Origin: JADJLQ01 sp034439915
Lineage (GTDB): Bacteria > Bacteroidota > Bacteroidia > Chitinophagales > Saprospiraceae
Length of the DNA: 51,175 nucleotides
Direction: 5' to 3'
NCBI GenBank assembly: GCA_034439915.1
Contig: JAWXBI010000012.1
Coordinates: forward strand, 1-51,175
Numbering within the stretch: position 1 is the stretch's first letter; each line of letters opens with the position of its first letter. Below, piece after piece: positions 26,371 through 36,100 of the stretch. The position numbers and the translations under genes were made by a program. Below the pieces are notes generated by a model. That model was not told the DNA's origin and searched no databases. It worked only from the letters and a program-made list of their open reading frames with translations.

Positions 26371-27326
26371 TGAATGGGTTCGAAATAGGAAGGGATATTT
26401 ATTCCGAATTTCATAGCCATGGTTTTGTTGTATACTTTTTTACGCACTTTGACCATTTCCCACTGAAGCCCCTCGGTAGTTTTGGTTTTTAAATAAGATG
26501 CAGCCTGCAGGCCGGACTGGTATCCCCATTGATAAATATCGGCACCATAAGCGGCAACAGCGCCCCGTTGAACCAGTCCCGCTTCGCTGGTAAAAATGGG
26601 AATGTTTTTTTGATTGCAGGACTGCACAATGGTTTCAAAAGATTCAAAAACGATATTATCCGGATTGGCAAAAAACACATCGATGTTTTTGGACAATAAA
26701 GAAGCAGTTACCAACTGTACATCGGCTGAAGAATGGACAGACTGGTAGAGTAGCTTTATATTATTATCTGCGGCAAGCTTTTTGATGTGATCCATCGCCT
26801 CCACCGATTGAGGTTCGGATTGGTTATATATCATACCCACCGTTAACCTACCTGCCCGGGGCATAATCACCTTTGGAATGAGCAAAAATGAGGTATCGAT
26901 ATAATCCAGGTTTTCGGCTACTCCCAGCAGATTTTTCGGCGAACTGCCCCGGGCATCGGTTACTTTCATTAATTCCGGGGTAGGAGATACCATCATGAAG
27001 ATGGGGATTTCCTTAATGTTTTGAACGGCAGTGATGGTGGATATGGAAGGGCACGAAGCAATCAGAGTCACCTGAGTAGCCATAAAATATTTAATGATCT
27101 GTGTTAGTGCGGGGATATTGCCCTGAGCATTGCGGTAAACGATTTTTAAAGTGCCCTTTTCCTCATCAAAGCCTTCGGCCCGAAGGGCTTCAATAAATCC
27201 AATTTTTGCCTGTTCTATCGTATTGTCCTGAAAGGCATCTGCAAAACCAATTACCGGAATATTGGAATCTTTGGGGCTGGCACAGGAAAAGAGTATTATG
27301 GCTGATAGGAATACCCACTTTGGCAT
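26367..27326 (-). CDS. ABC transporter substrate-binding lipoprotein (ABC_sub_bind family)
   Basis: This 319-residue binding protein has a lipobox signal (AIILFSCAS), so it is anchored in an envelope membrane and presents ligand to the permease. It has the two-lobe periplasmic-binding fold of the ABC_sub_bind family: IGFADAFQDNTIEQAKIGF, LIASCPSISTITAVQN, PIFMMVSPTP and PIFTSEAGLVQRGAVAAYG. These match the family that includes streptococcal TrpX; a tryptophan or tyrosine ligand is known only for some members. It is the first gene of the operon, with a TAnnTTTG box at 27403-27410 upstream. It is divergent from an M20 amidohydrolase, so transport of N-acyl amino acids or of released amino acids is possible. 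Confidence 0.88.
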   Translation of the reverse strand: MPKWVFLSAIILFSCASPKDSNIPVIGFADAFQDNTIEQAKIGFIEALRAEGFDEEKGTLKIVYRNAQGNIPALTQIIKYFMATQVTLIASCPSISTITAVQNIKEIPIFMMVSPTPELMKVTDARGSSPKNLLGVAENLDYIDTSFLLIPKVIMPRAGRLTVGMIYNQSEPQSVEAMDHIKKLAADNNIKLLYQSVHSSADVQLVTASLLSKNIDVFFANPDNIVFESFETIVQSCNQKNIPIFTSEAGLVQRGAVAAYGADIYQWGYQSGLQAASYLKTKTTEGLQWEMVKVRKKVYNKTMAMKFGINIPSYFEPIQ

Positions 27327-27402
27327 GGTAATAAATTAAACTTGTTTATTGAATCCTGAAATCATTAAAATACGTGGATGAACTGCTCTTGAAAATCTAA
27401 CT

Positions 27403-27410
27403 CAAAAATA
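27403..27410 (-). promoter_or_regulatory. TAnnTTTG promoter box for the ABC operon
   Basis: On the minus strand the bases read TATTTTTG, a match to the Bacteroidota -7 box, 77 bases before the binding-protein start. No clear -33 TTTG was found at normal spacing. Confidence 0.35.
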
Positions 27411-27463
27411 AACAATTAATCACCTGATCTTGTTCGTCACAGGTTATATTGATTGCCATATCT

Positions 27464-27471
27464 TATTTTTG
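27464..27471 (+). promoter_or_regulatory. TAnnTTTG promoter box for the M20 amidohydrolase
   Basis: TATTTTTG on the plus strand, 45 bases before the ATG at 27517. It is the same 8-mer as the box for the divergent ABC operon, so the two units may be driven in parallel. Confidence 0.4.
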
Positions 27472-27516
27472 CCCTAAAATTATCCACCGAGGCATTTATT
27501 CCGTTAGTTATAACAT

Positions 27517-28704
27517 ATGCTCATAGACCAGATTAAACAGCAGGCAAAAGAGATTCATCCATTCGTCACGGCGAACCGGAGATATTTGCATGCCCATCCT
27601 GAACTTTCCTTTTTAGAATATGGCACCTCGCATTTTGTAAAAACAAAACTGGATGAGTTGGGTATACCCTGGCAGGCGATGGCCAATACCGGAATAGTCG
27701 CTTTGATCAAAGGCGATATCCCTTCCGATCGGGTCGTTGCCCTGCGGGCAGATATGGATGCCTTGCCTATTACCGAAACCAATTCCCATGGTTTTGTATC
27801 CACTAACCCGGGTGTCATGCATGCCTGCGGACATGATGCACATACCTCATCGCTCCTGGGAACAGCCCAAATCCTGAAATCCCTTACGAGCAAATTCGGA
27901 GGCACCATCAAGTTAATTTTTCAACCCGGTGAAGAGACCCTGCCCGGCGGAGCCAGCATCATGATCAAAGAAGGCGTTTTAGCCCATCCCAAACCAGAGG
28001 CCATCATTGGGCAGCATGTGATGCCTTCCCTGGAATGTGGAATGATTGCTGTGCGGAAAGGTACACTTATGGCTTCGATGGACGCAGTTTATTTTACTGT
28101 ATTCGGAAGAGGTGGACATGCCGCCCAGCCTCATCAAAATATAGATCCGATTTTAATTACTTCCCACATCATTGTGGCTTTGCAGCAGGTGGTTAGCCGT
28201 ATGGCCAATCCTGCCGTGCCTACTGTGTTGTCCTTTGGTAAAGTCACAGCCAACGGAGCTGTCAATGTAATTCCTGATAAGGTAATGGTTGAAGGTACTT
28301 TCCGGACTATGGACGAGACCTGGAGGTCCGATGCCCATCAGAGGATGAAAAAAATGGCTGAATCCATAGCAGAAAGTATGGGGGCCATATGCGAAATGAA
28401 TATTATAAGGGGCTATCCTTTTCTGATCAATGAAGAAAAACTCACGGCACGGTTCAAATCTTGGGCTGAGGAATACCTTGGAAAGGAAAAGGTGGTGGAA
28501 GCAGATATCTGGATGGCAGCTGAAGACTTTGCTTATTATTCACACGTTACGGATGCATGTTTTTATCTGTTAGGGACGGGCAATAAAAAACGAGGTATTA
28601 CCTCATCATTACATACTCCCACCTTCGATATTGATGAAAATGCTTTGGCCATAAGTACCGGCCTGATGGCTTATGCTGCCCTTCAGCAGTTGGAAGCGAC
28701 TTAG
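27517..28704 (+). CDS. M20 family metallo-amidohydrolase (N-acyl amino acid hydrolase type)
   Basis: This 395-residue cytoplasmic metalloenzyme cleaves an acyl group or peptide bond next to an amino acid. It shows HAHPELSFLEYGT, ALRADMDALPI (metal ligand Asp), MHACGHDAHTSSLLG (metal ligands Cys and His), the catalytic FQPGEETLPGG and, near the C-terminus, MAAEDFAYY with the distal metal ligand context. Length and motifs match the hippurate/IAA-amino acid hydrolase branch (PepT-like M20D). No signal peptide is present. It is divergently transcribed from an ABC importer that may supply its substrate or carry related compounds. It is convergent with a GH18 gene, 67 bases away. Confidence 0.93.
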   Translation: MLIDQIKQQAKEIHPFVTANRRYLHAHPELSFLEYGTSHFVKTKLDELGIPWQAMANTGIVALIKGDIPSDRVVALRADMDALPITETNSHGFVSTNPGVMHACGHDAHTSSLLGTAQILKSLTSKFGGTIKLIFQPGEETLPGGASIMIKEGVLAHPKPEAIIGQHVMPSLECGMIAVRKGTLMASMDAVYFTVFGRGGHAAQPHQNIDPILITSHIIVALQQVVSRMANPAVPTVLSFGKVTANGAVNVIPDKVMVEGTFRTMDETWRSDAHQRMKKMAESIAESMGAICEMNIIRGYPFLINEEKLTARFKSWAEEYLGKEKVVEADIWMAAEDFAYYSHVTDACFYLLGTGNKKRGITSSLHTPTFDIDENALAISTGLMAYAALQQLEAT

Positions 28705-28771
28705 CAATAACAGCTTATAATTTTATTATGCTTTCCAGCAACCTAATAATCCCGTGTCAAAAGTTCAGAGG

Positions 28772-29746
28772 TCACTGACCTTTCCTCACGTCTTCAATTA
28801 CTTTTAATAACGATTTGTCATCCCTGGAATCGCCCAGCAATTGCCAGATCATCACCCCGCCTGCTTTATTATCGATTGCAAACCGGATTTTTTGCTGAAT
28901 GGTAGGCATGCCATTATAATACATCGTACCTCCCTGAGCAACTGAAACAGAATCGGTTTGTTCTGAGCCCGGGTAAGTACTGATAATGCTTTTATAAGGT
29001 AAGCTTTGCGGTACTCCGCTACCAAATCCATAACCATAAAAAGGCAGGCCGATAAAAAGTTTTTCAGCAGGGACCCTCCGGGTTTGATTAAAATATTTAA
29101 AATCATTCTGAACCATACTAAACGGGGAATGTTGACCGGGCCTGTTCAGGTTCCATGGGCCTGTCCGATCATACGACATGATATTGATAAAATCATAAGA
29201 ATACAAAGTGCTGTCATGGATTAAATGGGAGTTCCAACTGGCCAGAGCAGCAGTCATCATTATGTTTTTTGATTTTAGGGCCTTACCCAGTTCACTAACC
29301 AGTGGAGGGTAATCGGCATTGATCAGGTCATTTTCAATATCTACATCTATGCCATCAAAACCGTATTTTCCGGCGATATCCACCAGCCCGGTTACCAACT
29401 TGCCCCGTTTTTCCGGTTTCATAAGGTGTTCTAAGTGGGCCGGAGGGCTACCCCCGCCGATAGACAGGAATACCCTGACCCGATGATCGTGCGCTTTTTG
29501 TATGATCTTGTAATACATTTCATTGTCCGCAAAATGCCCGGTGCTGTCTGGATTGATAAAGGCAAGGTTGAGATCGGTGATCTTTGCAAAATCAACGGCA
29601 TCCAATCCCGCTCCCCAGTCCCTAGAACTGGGCAAATATCCCAGCACCCGAAAGGCAGATGCCTCTTGTTTGGATACTGCTATTTTTTCGTTACAGGCTG
29701 TTACTATGACCAGGCATGAGAGTCCCAGGAGTATAAGATTTTTCAT
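28772..29746 (-). CDS. GH18 family chitinase-like lipoprotein
   Basis: This 324-residue lipoprotein has a signal ending IVTAC with Cys18, so it is membrane-anchored on the periplasmic or surface side. A single GH18 TIM barrel follows: VLGYLPSSRDWG (first strand), VRVFLSIGGGSP (the SxGG motif) and DGIDVDIE. The last carries the full DxxDxDxE motif with Glu138 as the proton donor and Asp134 and Asp136 supporting. MSYDRTGPWN and GVMIWQLLGDS match later barrel strands. It lacks chitin-binding domains and is short, like GH18 proteins that act on chitooligosaccharides or on the chitobiose core of N-glycans. Substrate within that group is not resolved. Confidence 0.92.
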   Translation of the reverse strand: MKNLILLGLSCLVIVTACNEKIAVSKQEASAFRVLGYLPSSRDWGAGLDAVDFAKITDLNLAFINPDSTGHFADNEMYYKIIQKAHDHRVRVFLSIGGGSPPAHLEHLMKPEKRGKLVTGLVDIAGKYGFDGIDVDIENDLINADYPPLVSELGKALKSKNIMMTAALASWNSHLIHDSTLYSYDFINIMSYDRTGPWNLNRPGQHSPFSMVQNDFKYFNQTRRVPAEKLFIGLPFYGYGFGSGVPQSLPYKSIISTYPGSEQTDSVSVAQGGTMYYNGMPTIQQKIRFAIDNKAGGVMIWQLLGDSRDDKSLLKVIEDVRKGQ

Positions 29747-29821
29747 TGATGTATTTAAATAAAGACTGTTCCCGAAAGGTTCTTCAAAGATTATACGTCC
29801 AAACCGTGCGTAAGCAGGCGC

Positions 29822-30457
29822 CTATTCACCCAATAAGTTTTTGATCTTCTCAATATCAAATTTATTGATAAAGGCAATTGCATCCTGTTCACTGAGAAAT
29901 GCCCTCAACCGAAACGTAATCAAAGTCTGACTCAGCGGTACCTGAACTTCGTTGATCATAATTTTAATGGAAGCGCCTTTATCATCGTATGTATCTTCCA
30001 TTTCAGTTTTCATGATCGCCCTACGGGTACCAATTCGAACGCTTTTCTGGCCCTGACCCAACATGGCGGGATTAGTTAAAAACATATTGAGGCTGCTCAG
30101 CATAGGTGCATTGGCCATGATCATGATTTCAGCTTCATTTAGTTTTTTCGCTTCATTGCGATAGGTCTTAGTGATTTGCATTCCACCACCCATCATCCCC
30201 ATTGCCCCGACATTGACGGATGCTTCCCCATCCACGGATTTTAATCCAGCTATTTCTTTCGGTAAGGCTTCTGCCAGTTGTTTTGCGAGGATGGTATTGA
30301 GCTCATTGACAGCATCTTGCAGACTCATTTGAGCTTGTTTGTAATTTTTTTGTGCCAGGAATCCCTGGGCTTCTTTTATCAGTGCATCCACCTGTTGCTG
30401 GGAAAATCCTTTGATGCCCACACACAGGAATAAGCATATAGATAGGAATTTAATCAT
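29822..30457 (-). CDS. Secreted protein of unknown function
   Basis: This 211-residue protein has a clear signal peptide (LSICLFLCVGIKGFSQ) and so is exported. The mature N-terminus is helical and TPR-like (EAQGFLAQKNYKQAQMSLQDAVNEL). Then comes a glycine- and methionine-rich segment (NVGAMGMMGGGMQITK) and a beta-rich C-terminal half with several short strands (KSVRIGTRRAIMKTEME, IKIMINEVQVPL). I do not recognise a named family. It lies 75 bases upstream of the GH18 gene and follows the cold-shock gene on the same strand by 151 bases that contain a hairpin, so it probably has its own promoter. Confidence 0.75.
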   Translation of the reverse strand: MIKFLSICLFLCVGIKGFSQQQVDALIKEAQGFLAQKNYKQAQMSLQDAVNELNTILAKQLAEALPKEIAGLKSVDGEASVNVGAMGMMGGGMQITKTYRNEAKKLNEAEIMIMANAPMLSSLNMFLTNPAMLGQGQKSVRIGTRRAIMKTEMEDTYDDKGASIKIMINEVQVPLSQTLITFRLRAFLSEQDAIAFINKFDIEKIKNLLGE

Positions 30458-30507
30458 AGATAGGAATTGAACTTTAAATAAATATACTGGAAATTGTAAA
30501 ACACAGG

Positions 30508-30528
30508 TTTACCTCCCGGGCAGGTAAA
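30508..30528. terminator. Weak hairpin between the cold-shock gene and the unknown secreted gene
   Basis: TTTACCT and its complement AGGTAAA flank a CCCGGG-containing centre. On the minus strand it follows the cold-shock-domain gene, but only a short T-rich tract follows, so termination is uncertain. Confidence 0.3.
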
Positions 30529-30608
30529 TGCATTGCGGATGAGGTGTTCGTATTAAAATAGGATGGTAAAAACAGAATGGTTATAAAGGCAATCCAGGGT
30601 AAAAACTA

Positions 30609-31052
30609 CTATTTTACCAACACTACATTATAAGCACTCGCACCTTTGGGCCCCATTTCAACTTCAAAGGTTACTTTGTCGTTTTCTTTGATTTCTTCTG
30701 TAAGGCCATTGATGTGGACAAAAATGCTGTCCTGGGATTCGGAATCTTTAATGAACCCATACCCTTTGGATGTATTAAAAAAAGTAACCGTGCCTTTGCG
30801 GATGAGGTCTGCCGGATTTACTTCTGCGCGTTTGGGCACACCGATTTCGATGTCTTCAAGTTTGATCAATCTTCTTTTCATGGGATCGGGTGGAGTGGAA
30901 GTGACATTTCCATCTTCATCCACATAAGAAAAAGTTTCATTGGGATTGGTGCCCTTGGCCAATTCCTTACGATCGATTTTTCGTTCTTCTTTTTCTTTTT
31001 TCTTCTGTTTCTTTTTCTTTTCTCTTTCTTTTTTATTCCAAGTTTCTGCCAT
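30609..31052 (-). CDS. Cold-shock-domain RNA-binding protein with lysine-rich N-terminus
   Basis: This 147-residue cytoplasmic protein has a C-terminal cold-shock domain (about residues 85-147) with both RNA-binding motifs visible: KGYGFI (RNP1) and DSIFVHI (RNP2). It likely binds single-stranded RNA or DNA. The first 30 residues are a run of Lys and Glu (KKEREKKKKQKKKEKEERK), a highly charged helix typical of the longer Bacteroidota CSD proteins. A spacer rich in acidic and Pro residues follows. It is about twice the length of classical CspA. A TATCTTTG box at 31151-31158 would give a leader of about 90 bases, in line with the long regulated leaders of cold-shock genes; that is inference. 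Confidence 0.9.
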   Translation of the reverse strand: MAETWNKKEREKKKKQKKKEKEERKIDRKELAKGTNPNETFSYVDEDGNVTSTPPDPMKRRLIKLEDIEIGVPKRAEVNPADLIRKGTVTFFNTSKGYGFIKDSESQDSIFVHINGLTEEIKENDKVTFEVEMGPKGASAYNVVLVK

Positions 31053-31150
31053 AAACTATTGATTAAATGATAAATACACTGATTTACATATGTATGCCAG
31101 CGGACCTTTCTTGGGAAAAATGATGGGTTGTTTTCTAAAGAATGGCGCGG

Positions 31151-31158
31151 CAAAGATA
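31151..31158 (-). promoter_or_regulatory. TAnnTTTG promoter box for the cold-shock-domain gene
   Basis: TATCTTTG on the minus strand, about 98 bases before the ATG at 31052. The region in between has no other gene and would form a long 5' leader. Confidence 0.45.
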
Positions 31159-31339
31159 AGTATTTTCCAGGTGACACCCGGTGCTTTCCTCTAGGCAAAA
31201 ATTTTGTGAGAGATCAGTTGGGCTTCATCCGGTTTTCCCTGGTTGCGGTTTCCGTATCGTTTATCTTCATTAGTCTCAATTATTGCGCCGGGGAATAGAC
31301 GTCAATTCAACGAATGGGAACAGGAAATATACCATATAG

Positions 31340-31495
31340 AATTTGCGGAAAACAAAGGTCGATACAGCCCCTCCTGACTTCGTGTCTTGGAATACTAAAT
31401 CCTCAAACGAAATATATGGACCTGAAAATGAAAATAAAGCAGGTAGATATTCTACGGGAACAGAATTTATCATCTATCTCCCTTCGACGGGTTAG
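31340..31495 (+). pseudogene. Possible histidine kinase C-terminal remnant
   Basis: After a stop at 31337, this frame is open for 51 codons and ends in STGTEFIIYLPSTG and a TAG. This closely resembles the final strand of histidine kinase ATPase domains (GTEFIIxLP). The preceding residues (PDFVSWNTKSSNEIYGP) do not show the GLGLSL motif, so only the very end is preserved or the match is chance. An antisense frame of similar length exists but has no family resemblance. It sits among other remnants downstream of a cold-shock gene. Confidence 0.3.
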
Positions 31496-31867
31496 CCGGG
31501 ATTAGCGGAAAAGGAAAATGGGTTTTCCGGAAGCATGGTCCCATTGCTCTTCTATACTTGCTTTGTACCGACTTGGGGATCAGTCAATTAGGGTCTGCTT
31601 GGAAATAGCAAATCAATTAAAATCAATAACATAGCAGTACAATGTTTAAAGTTAATGCAAAGAAATAAGGTAATATTTCTCAAAGCCATCCATCTTTTTG
31701 AAATAAATAATTTTGGGTATGGGGGGTGAGCAAAAAGTAAATTTTGTAATATTTTTTTAATAAGCTTGATCTGTATTTGCAAATTAGAAATTAAAACTAT
31801 TTCTATAAAACCGTTTAAACGGTTGATTGTCTGTTACATCTATAGCCCATGACTTAAATAGTGGGCT
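31496..31867. other. AT-rich gap with a 16-base palindrome, no gene
   Basis: No convincing frame on either strand. The notable item is a perfect palindrome at 31809-31824 (AACCGTTTAAACGGTT), 45 bases upstream of the kelch remnant. It may be a leftover operator. Confidence 0.4.
31809..31824. promoter_or_regulatory. Perfect 16-base palindrome, candidate operator
   Basis: AACCGTTTAAACGGTT is a perfect dyad with flanking A/T bases. Its symmetry and size fit a dimeric regulator site such as a LacI-type operator, but no regulator gene is nearby and the gene downstream is a remnant. Confidence 0.3.
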
Positions 31868-32143
31868 ATGCCCGATATGGTCAGGATTACTGCGGAGCTG
31901 CCTGCGGGTATGGCCAACCGGATTCCTGTTGGCTCCCTTTCACAGTCCCGTCATCCTATATTATGTGCAGCCGAAGGAAATAAAATTCTTTTCATCGGTG
32001 GACGTTATTCGATCAACAATGCATATTATGATTCTACGGATATGTCCTGGTGGAATACAATAAACGAATCCACCCGGGTAGATATTTTTGTCACCAGTAC
32101 GATGAAATGGTCTACGCGGGAATGGATGGGTAGGCGGGTGTAA
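31868..32143 (+). pseudogene. Kelch-repeat protein remnant (first of two)
   Basis: The 91-codon frame contains ILCAAEGNKILFIGG and VDIFVTSTMKWSTREWMGRR. These are two halves of a kelch blade of the type 'AxGNKIxFaGG ... VDIYdxxTxxWS', common in Bacteroidota surface proteins. There is no signal peptide, the N-terminal part is not kelch-like, and the frame ends right after the second strand. It is a remnant of a larger propeller gene. A second piece of the same type lies at 36.75 kb on the same strand, beyond the intervening operon. Confidence 0.6.
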
Positions 32144-32182
32144 AATGAAGTGTTATTCTTTTTTTGCTATTAACTCAAGGGT

Positions 32183-33094
32183 TTACTTAGGATCAATCGC
32201 CCGATATGCAGTCAGTGTGGACAGTTCTCCTTCCTTGCCAGGCTTCTGTGTCCCATGCTCGAGGCCAACAAAACCGCGATAGCCTTTATCATGAACGTAT
32301 TGAAGTACTTTTGGATAGTTGATCTCACCGGAACCCGGCTCCTTGCGACCGGGTGTATCGCCCACTTGAATATATGCAATCTCATCCCAGGCATAATCAA
32401 ATGTGGGGAGCAAATTACCCTCTTGTATCTGAACATGATAGAAGTCGAATAATAATTTGACACTGGGCCTCCCCACCGCTTTAGCTAAGGCATAAGCCTG
32501 GGGTATCGTATGTAAAAACATTCCGGGATGATCGATTTTATGGTTCATTGATTCCATCACCATCACTAGCCCATGTGGTTCATAGATATCAGCAATTCTT
32601 TTCAGCAGGTCAATTGCGTTAGCAAGCTGAAAATCCCAGGGCAGCTTGGGGTCTGACATCCCGAGAACATTGTGAATGAACCTGGTATTCATGCGCCTGG
32701 CAATATCAACAGAGGCACGTACATCACGCAATACTTGTTCGCGGTTTTCAGTATTACGCCCTGCAAATGTCACTTCCTTAAAGGTTAAAGTGCCTACAAA
32801 TTGACCAAACTGCATGCCTAATTTTTGAATAATCTCGCTTATTTTCTGTTGCTCCGCCACAGGACGATTTTTGAGCATGGTGTTTTCCCAGGCAGTAAAA
32901 CCCTGGTCATGCCCCCATTTGATCTGATCTATTGGATCCGGTCCGGCCAGATCGGCAAAGATTCCAAACTCAGGGGAGAATTTCATTTTGAAAGGGTCAC
33001 CATCCGTTTTTCGATAAGATGATGAACCCAGCGGATATATCAGCGATGTGGCTGTAGCCTTCAATGTATTTTGAAAAAATATTCTACGATTCAT
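32183..33094 (-). CDS. Tat-exported sugar phosphate isomerase/epimerase (hydroxypyruvate-isomerase-like TIM barrel)
   Basis: The best start is the ATG at 33094, giving a 303-residue protein whose N-terminus NRRIFFQNTLKATATS is a twin-arginine signal. The frame can be read further upstream but that part overlaps the previous gene's stop. The mature part is an AP-endonuclease-2/xylose-isomerase TIM barrel with the pattern VMVMESMNH (ligand Glu), LLFDFYHVQIQEG (ligand Asp/His) and HIQ-like IAYIQVGDTPGRKEPGSGEI, ending GFVGLEHG. These are the usual metal and substrate positions of hydroxypyruvate isomerase and related 2-keto sugar enzymes. It follows the large cytochrome gene by 10 bases. Tat export of such enzymes next to PVC-type cytochromes is frequent in Bacteroidota, which suggests joint work on an oxidised carbohydrate. 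Confidence 0.88.
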   Translation of the reverse strand: MNRRIFFQNTLKATATSLIYPLGSSSYRKTDGDPFKMKFSPEFGIFADLAGPDPIDQIKWGHDQGFTAWENTMLKNRPVAEQQKISEIIQKLGMQFGQFVGTLTFKEVTFAGRNTENREQVLRDVRASVDIARRMNTRFIHNVLGMSDPKLPWDFQLANAIDLLKRIADIYEPHGLVMVMESMNHKIDHPGMFLHTIPQAYALAKAVGRPSVKLLFDFYHVQIQEGNLLPTFDYAWDEIAYIQVGDTPGRKEPGSGEINYPKVLQYVHDKGYRGFVGLEHGTQKPGKEGELSTLTAYRAIDPK

Positions 33095-33104
33095 TGTGAT
33101 AAAT

Positions 33105-36100
33105 TTATCGAAGTAGTTTAGAATCTGTTTCGGGGTCCTGGTCCTGGCCAAGCAGGAAGGCCATCAGATCAGCCAATTCTTGTTTGGTCAGTATCCGGTC
33201 GAGGCCTTCCGGCATCATACTGAGCTCCAGAATTTTTGTGGAAACAATTTCATCAATTGGTATTCGCACCGACCCCCCGGGCGAAGTATTCAGCAGGATG
33301 AAATCACTATTCTGTTCGTGCATTATACCCCTGTAGGTATTGTCTTTTGTCTTGATTTCATAGGTTTCATATTCACGAACAAAACTAAGGCCCGGGTAAA
33401 CAATGGCTTCAATCAGGTCGTGAGAAGAGCGATCGCGTTGAATAGAAGTCATATCAGGGCCAAACAGCCCACCTTCCTTGCCGATAGCATGGCAGGTAGA
33501 GCAGATTGCTTTACCAAAAAAAAGCCGCCGACCTCGTTCAATATCACCCAGGGTGATATGCTGTTCTATTTCGTGGATCCTGTTTAATCGTTCGGTCCTG
33601 ACAAGATTCAATTTATCGATCAGGGCCGCAATGGAAGCATTCAACTCCTTTGGATATCCCTCAAATGTTTGCCGGAGAAATTCCTCAGTAAAATTATCAA
33701 GAGTGGGAGCCATTTGCAAAGCAGTGGACAAGGCCTGGCCAACTGCCAGATCCTTACCGTGTCTGAAAACAGGTAACAATCTCGGAAGAATAATAGCATC
33801 TGCCTTTGGCAAAACATCCAATGCCAGGTGCAGCATTTGTTTCTCTGATAACCTTCCCTGGCTCAGCACTGCGGCTGCTTGCAGTCGAACAGGTGGCGAT
33901 ATATCGTTATGAAATTGACCCGCCAGAAAATTGAAATACTCATCAGACAACAGTGTACTGTCTTTCAACATAGTACCTATGGCAGAAATTCGCAAAGATG
34001 CCGGATTAGTCAGGTCCATGGCTATTTGTCGGATAGGAGCAGTCAATGAAATCAGGTTGTGCAATCGAACGAGATTTAATGCCTTCATTTTGATGTTTAG
34101 GTCGGTGGCTGGAGAAAGTTCTTTCCCAACAGCAGTTGTCCAAACTGCAGGAAATTCAGCAACGGTACAAGCTGTAATCGTTTCGAGTATAAAGAGCTTC
34201 CTTGCTGGTGAAGAACTTGCCAGTAGCCCGACTATATATTTCTGCATCACCGGATTGCCACAGAAGGAAACAAGGATTTCACCAAGTTGGCTTTCATCAT
34301 TTGAAGAAAGTACAGGTTTTCGCATTCGGCTTTCAATATAATTTACCATTGCTCCAGCCCATTCGGGGTGGTGGCCCAAAACCCATACAGCTGTTGACTG
34401 TATAAGGCTGTCACCGGAGGCTAAATAAGGCGAAATCTTTTCGGCTGTTAGATTGGATAGGTTCATTTGATCCAGCGCTATCAGGGCTACACGTTTTACT
34501 TGTGATGAAGGGTGGTCCAACCCTTTTTGTGTAAGGGAAGGTTGATTAAGCAGAATCAGCGAATAGGTTATTGCATGTTCGATATAACGATCCTGTAAGC
34601 CTTCTGCGGCCAGGAGAAGGTTGGGTACAACGGCTGGTACGCCAATTTGGCCCAGGGCAGTAGCTGCTTGTCTCTTGCATGCATGCACATCGGATTTTAA
34701 GATTTGTATTAACCTATTGATTGCATGCTTATCTTTCGCCAGTCCTGCTGCACGCGCTGCCGCTATTCGAACATCAGCGACAGAATCTTCCAAACCCAGT
34801 CGCGCAATTGCAATTGACTCAGGGGTGCCTAAAGCATAAAGTGCAAATACGGCCCTGGTCCGGGCACTTGCACTTGCAGAAGTTTTGAGGATGTTTGCTA
34901 ATGAATTTAAAGCTCCGGATTTCGAAGCAATTATTGATTCGGACCGATCCGCAACAATTGGGCGAGGGTCTTGCAAATAGGCTGCAGTCTGATCAGCAGT
35001 AATCGAATTCCAGTGAATCAGCTTTCCAAAAGGGTCTTCTACCGCACTCGCAGATTTTTTTCTTACTCTATAAATTGACCCTTGAAGTTCTGGTTTTGAA
35101 ACTTGCGAAAGCGGGCATCCTTTAATAAACCAACCGCCGGTTTCAACGATCAGCAAACTTCCATCTCCATCTTCCTGCACATCCGTGGGGTGGAAGTCTT
35201 CCTGGTCGGTAGAAAAGAAAACTTCGTCTTCAGTTCGAAAAGAAGCTCCTTCACGAATGAGTTTGTGCCGGAGCACCCGGTGTGTGTTGAATTGTGATGA
35301 GAAAAGATTGCCGAAGAAATCTTCTCCCATCACGGTGCTCCTGTATCGGCATAATCCGGATGGAGCGACGCGTGAATATTTGCTGACTGGAGTCATCAGG
35401 TCTCCGGTTCGTGGAAGTTTGTCGCGTGCAATGTTGGCATTGGGCTTGGGATAGATACCTCCCTCGGTCCAATACATTAGTGCATCACGCTGCCCGGCAC
35501 TTGGATTCGTAAAATAGGTCATGGTACCCAGAGGCTCAGAAGCCGCTGTAAAAGTTAAGCCTATAGGGTTATTCATACCTCCGGCGGCAACCCATTGAAG
35601 ATCCGAACCATCCGGTTTTACACGCCAGATGCGCGAGGTTTCTCCTTTTAGTTGAACTCCTTCTTTGCTGGTAACATTAAACCCTTCAATAGCACTGGTC
35701 ATATACAACCAGCCATCAGGTCCCAGGAACGGGCCAATAAGACTATTCGCGTTGATGTTTAAGGTCCATCCTGAAAGCAGAATCTCTCGCTGATCCGCAA
35801 TGCCATCACCATCTGTATCGGTAAATTTTAATAAATCAGGCGCTGATGATGCATATAAACTACCCCGGTAAAAAACGCCCCCTTGCGGAAAACCCACTTT
35901 ATCAGCAAAGATGGTGCTCTTATCATATTTACCATCGGCATCCAGGTCTTCTAGTAAGTTGATTCTGAACTGTGGGTTTTCGATTGCATCTTCGGTTTTT
36001 TCATAGACATTGCCAATGGATTCAAAAACAAACAGTCGCCCGGTTTCGTCTACTGTCACAAACATGGGATAATCAACCAGATCGGGGCCGGCAGCTACTT

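Noticed and set aside
30878..31198. 106-codon minus-strand frame overlapping the cold-shock gene
   Set aside because: It is the out-of-frame reading of the lysine-rich part of the cold-shock gene.
31276..31473. 65-codon minus-strand frame
   Set aside because: No recognisable features; the plus strand has a kinase-tail-like ending in the same place.
33180..34341. Several plus-strand frames of 70-144 codons
   Set aside because: All are antisense shadows of the HEAT and heme part of the large cytochrome gene, which has a continuous, well-supported frame.
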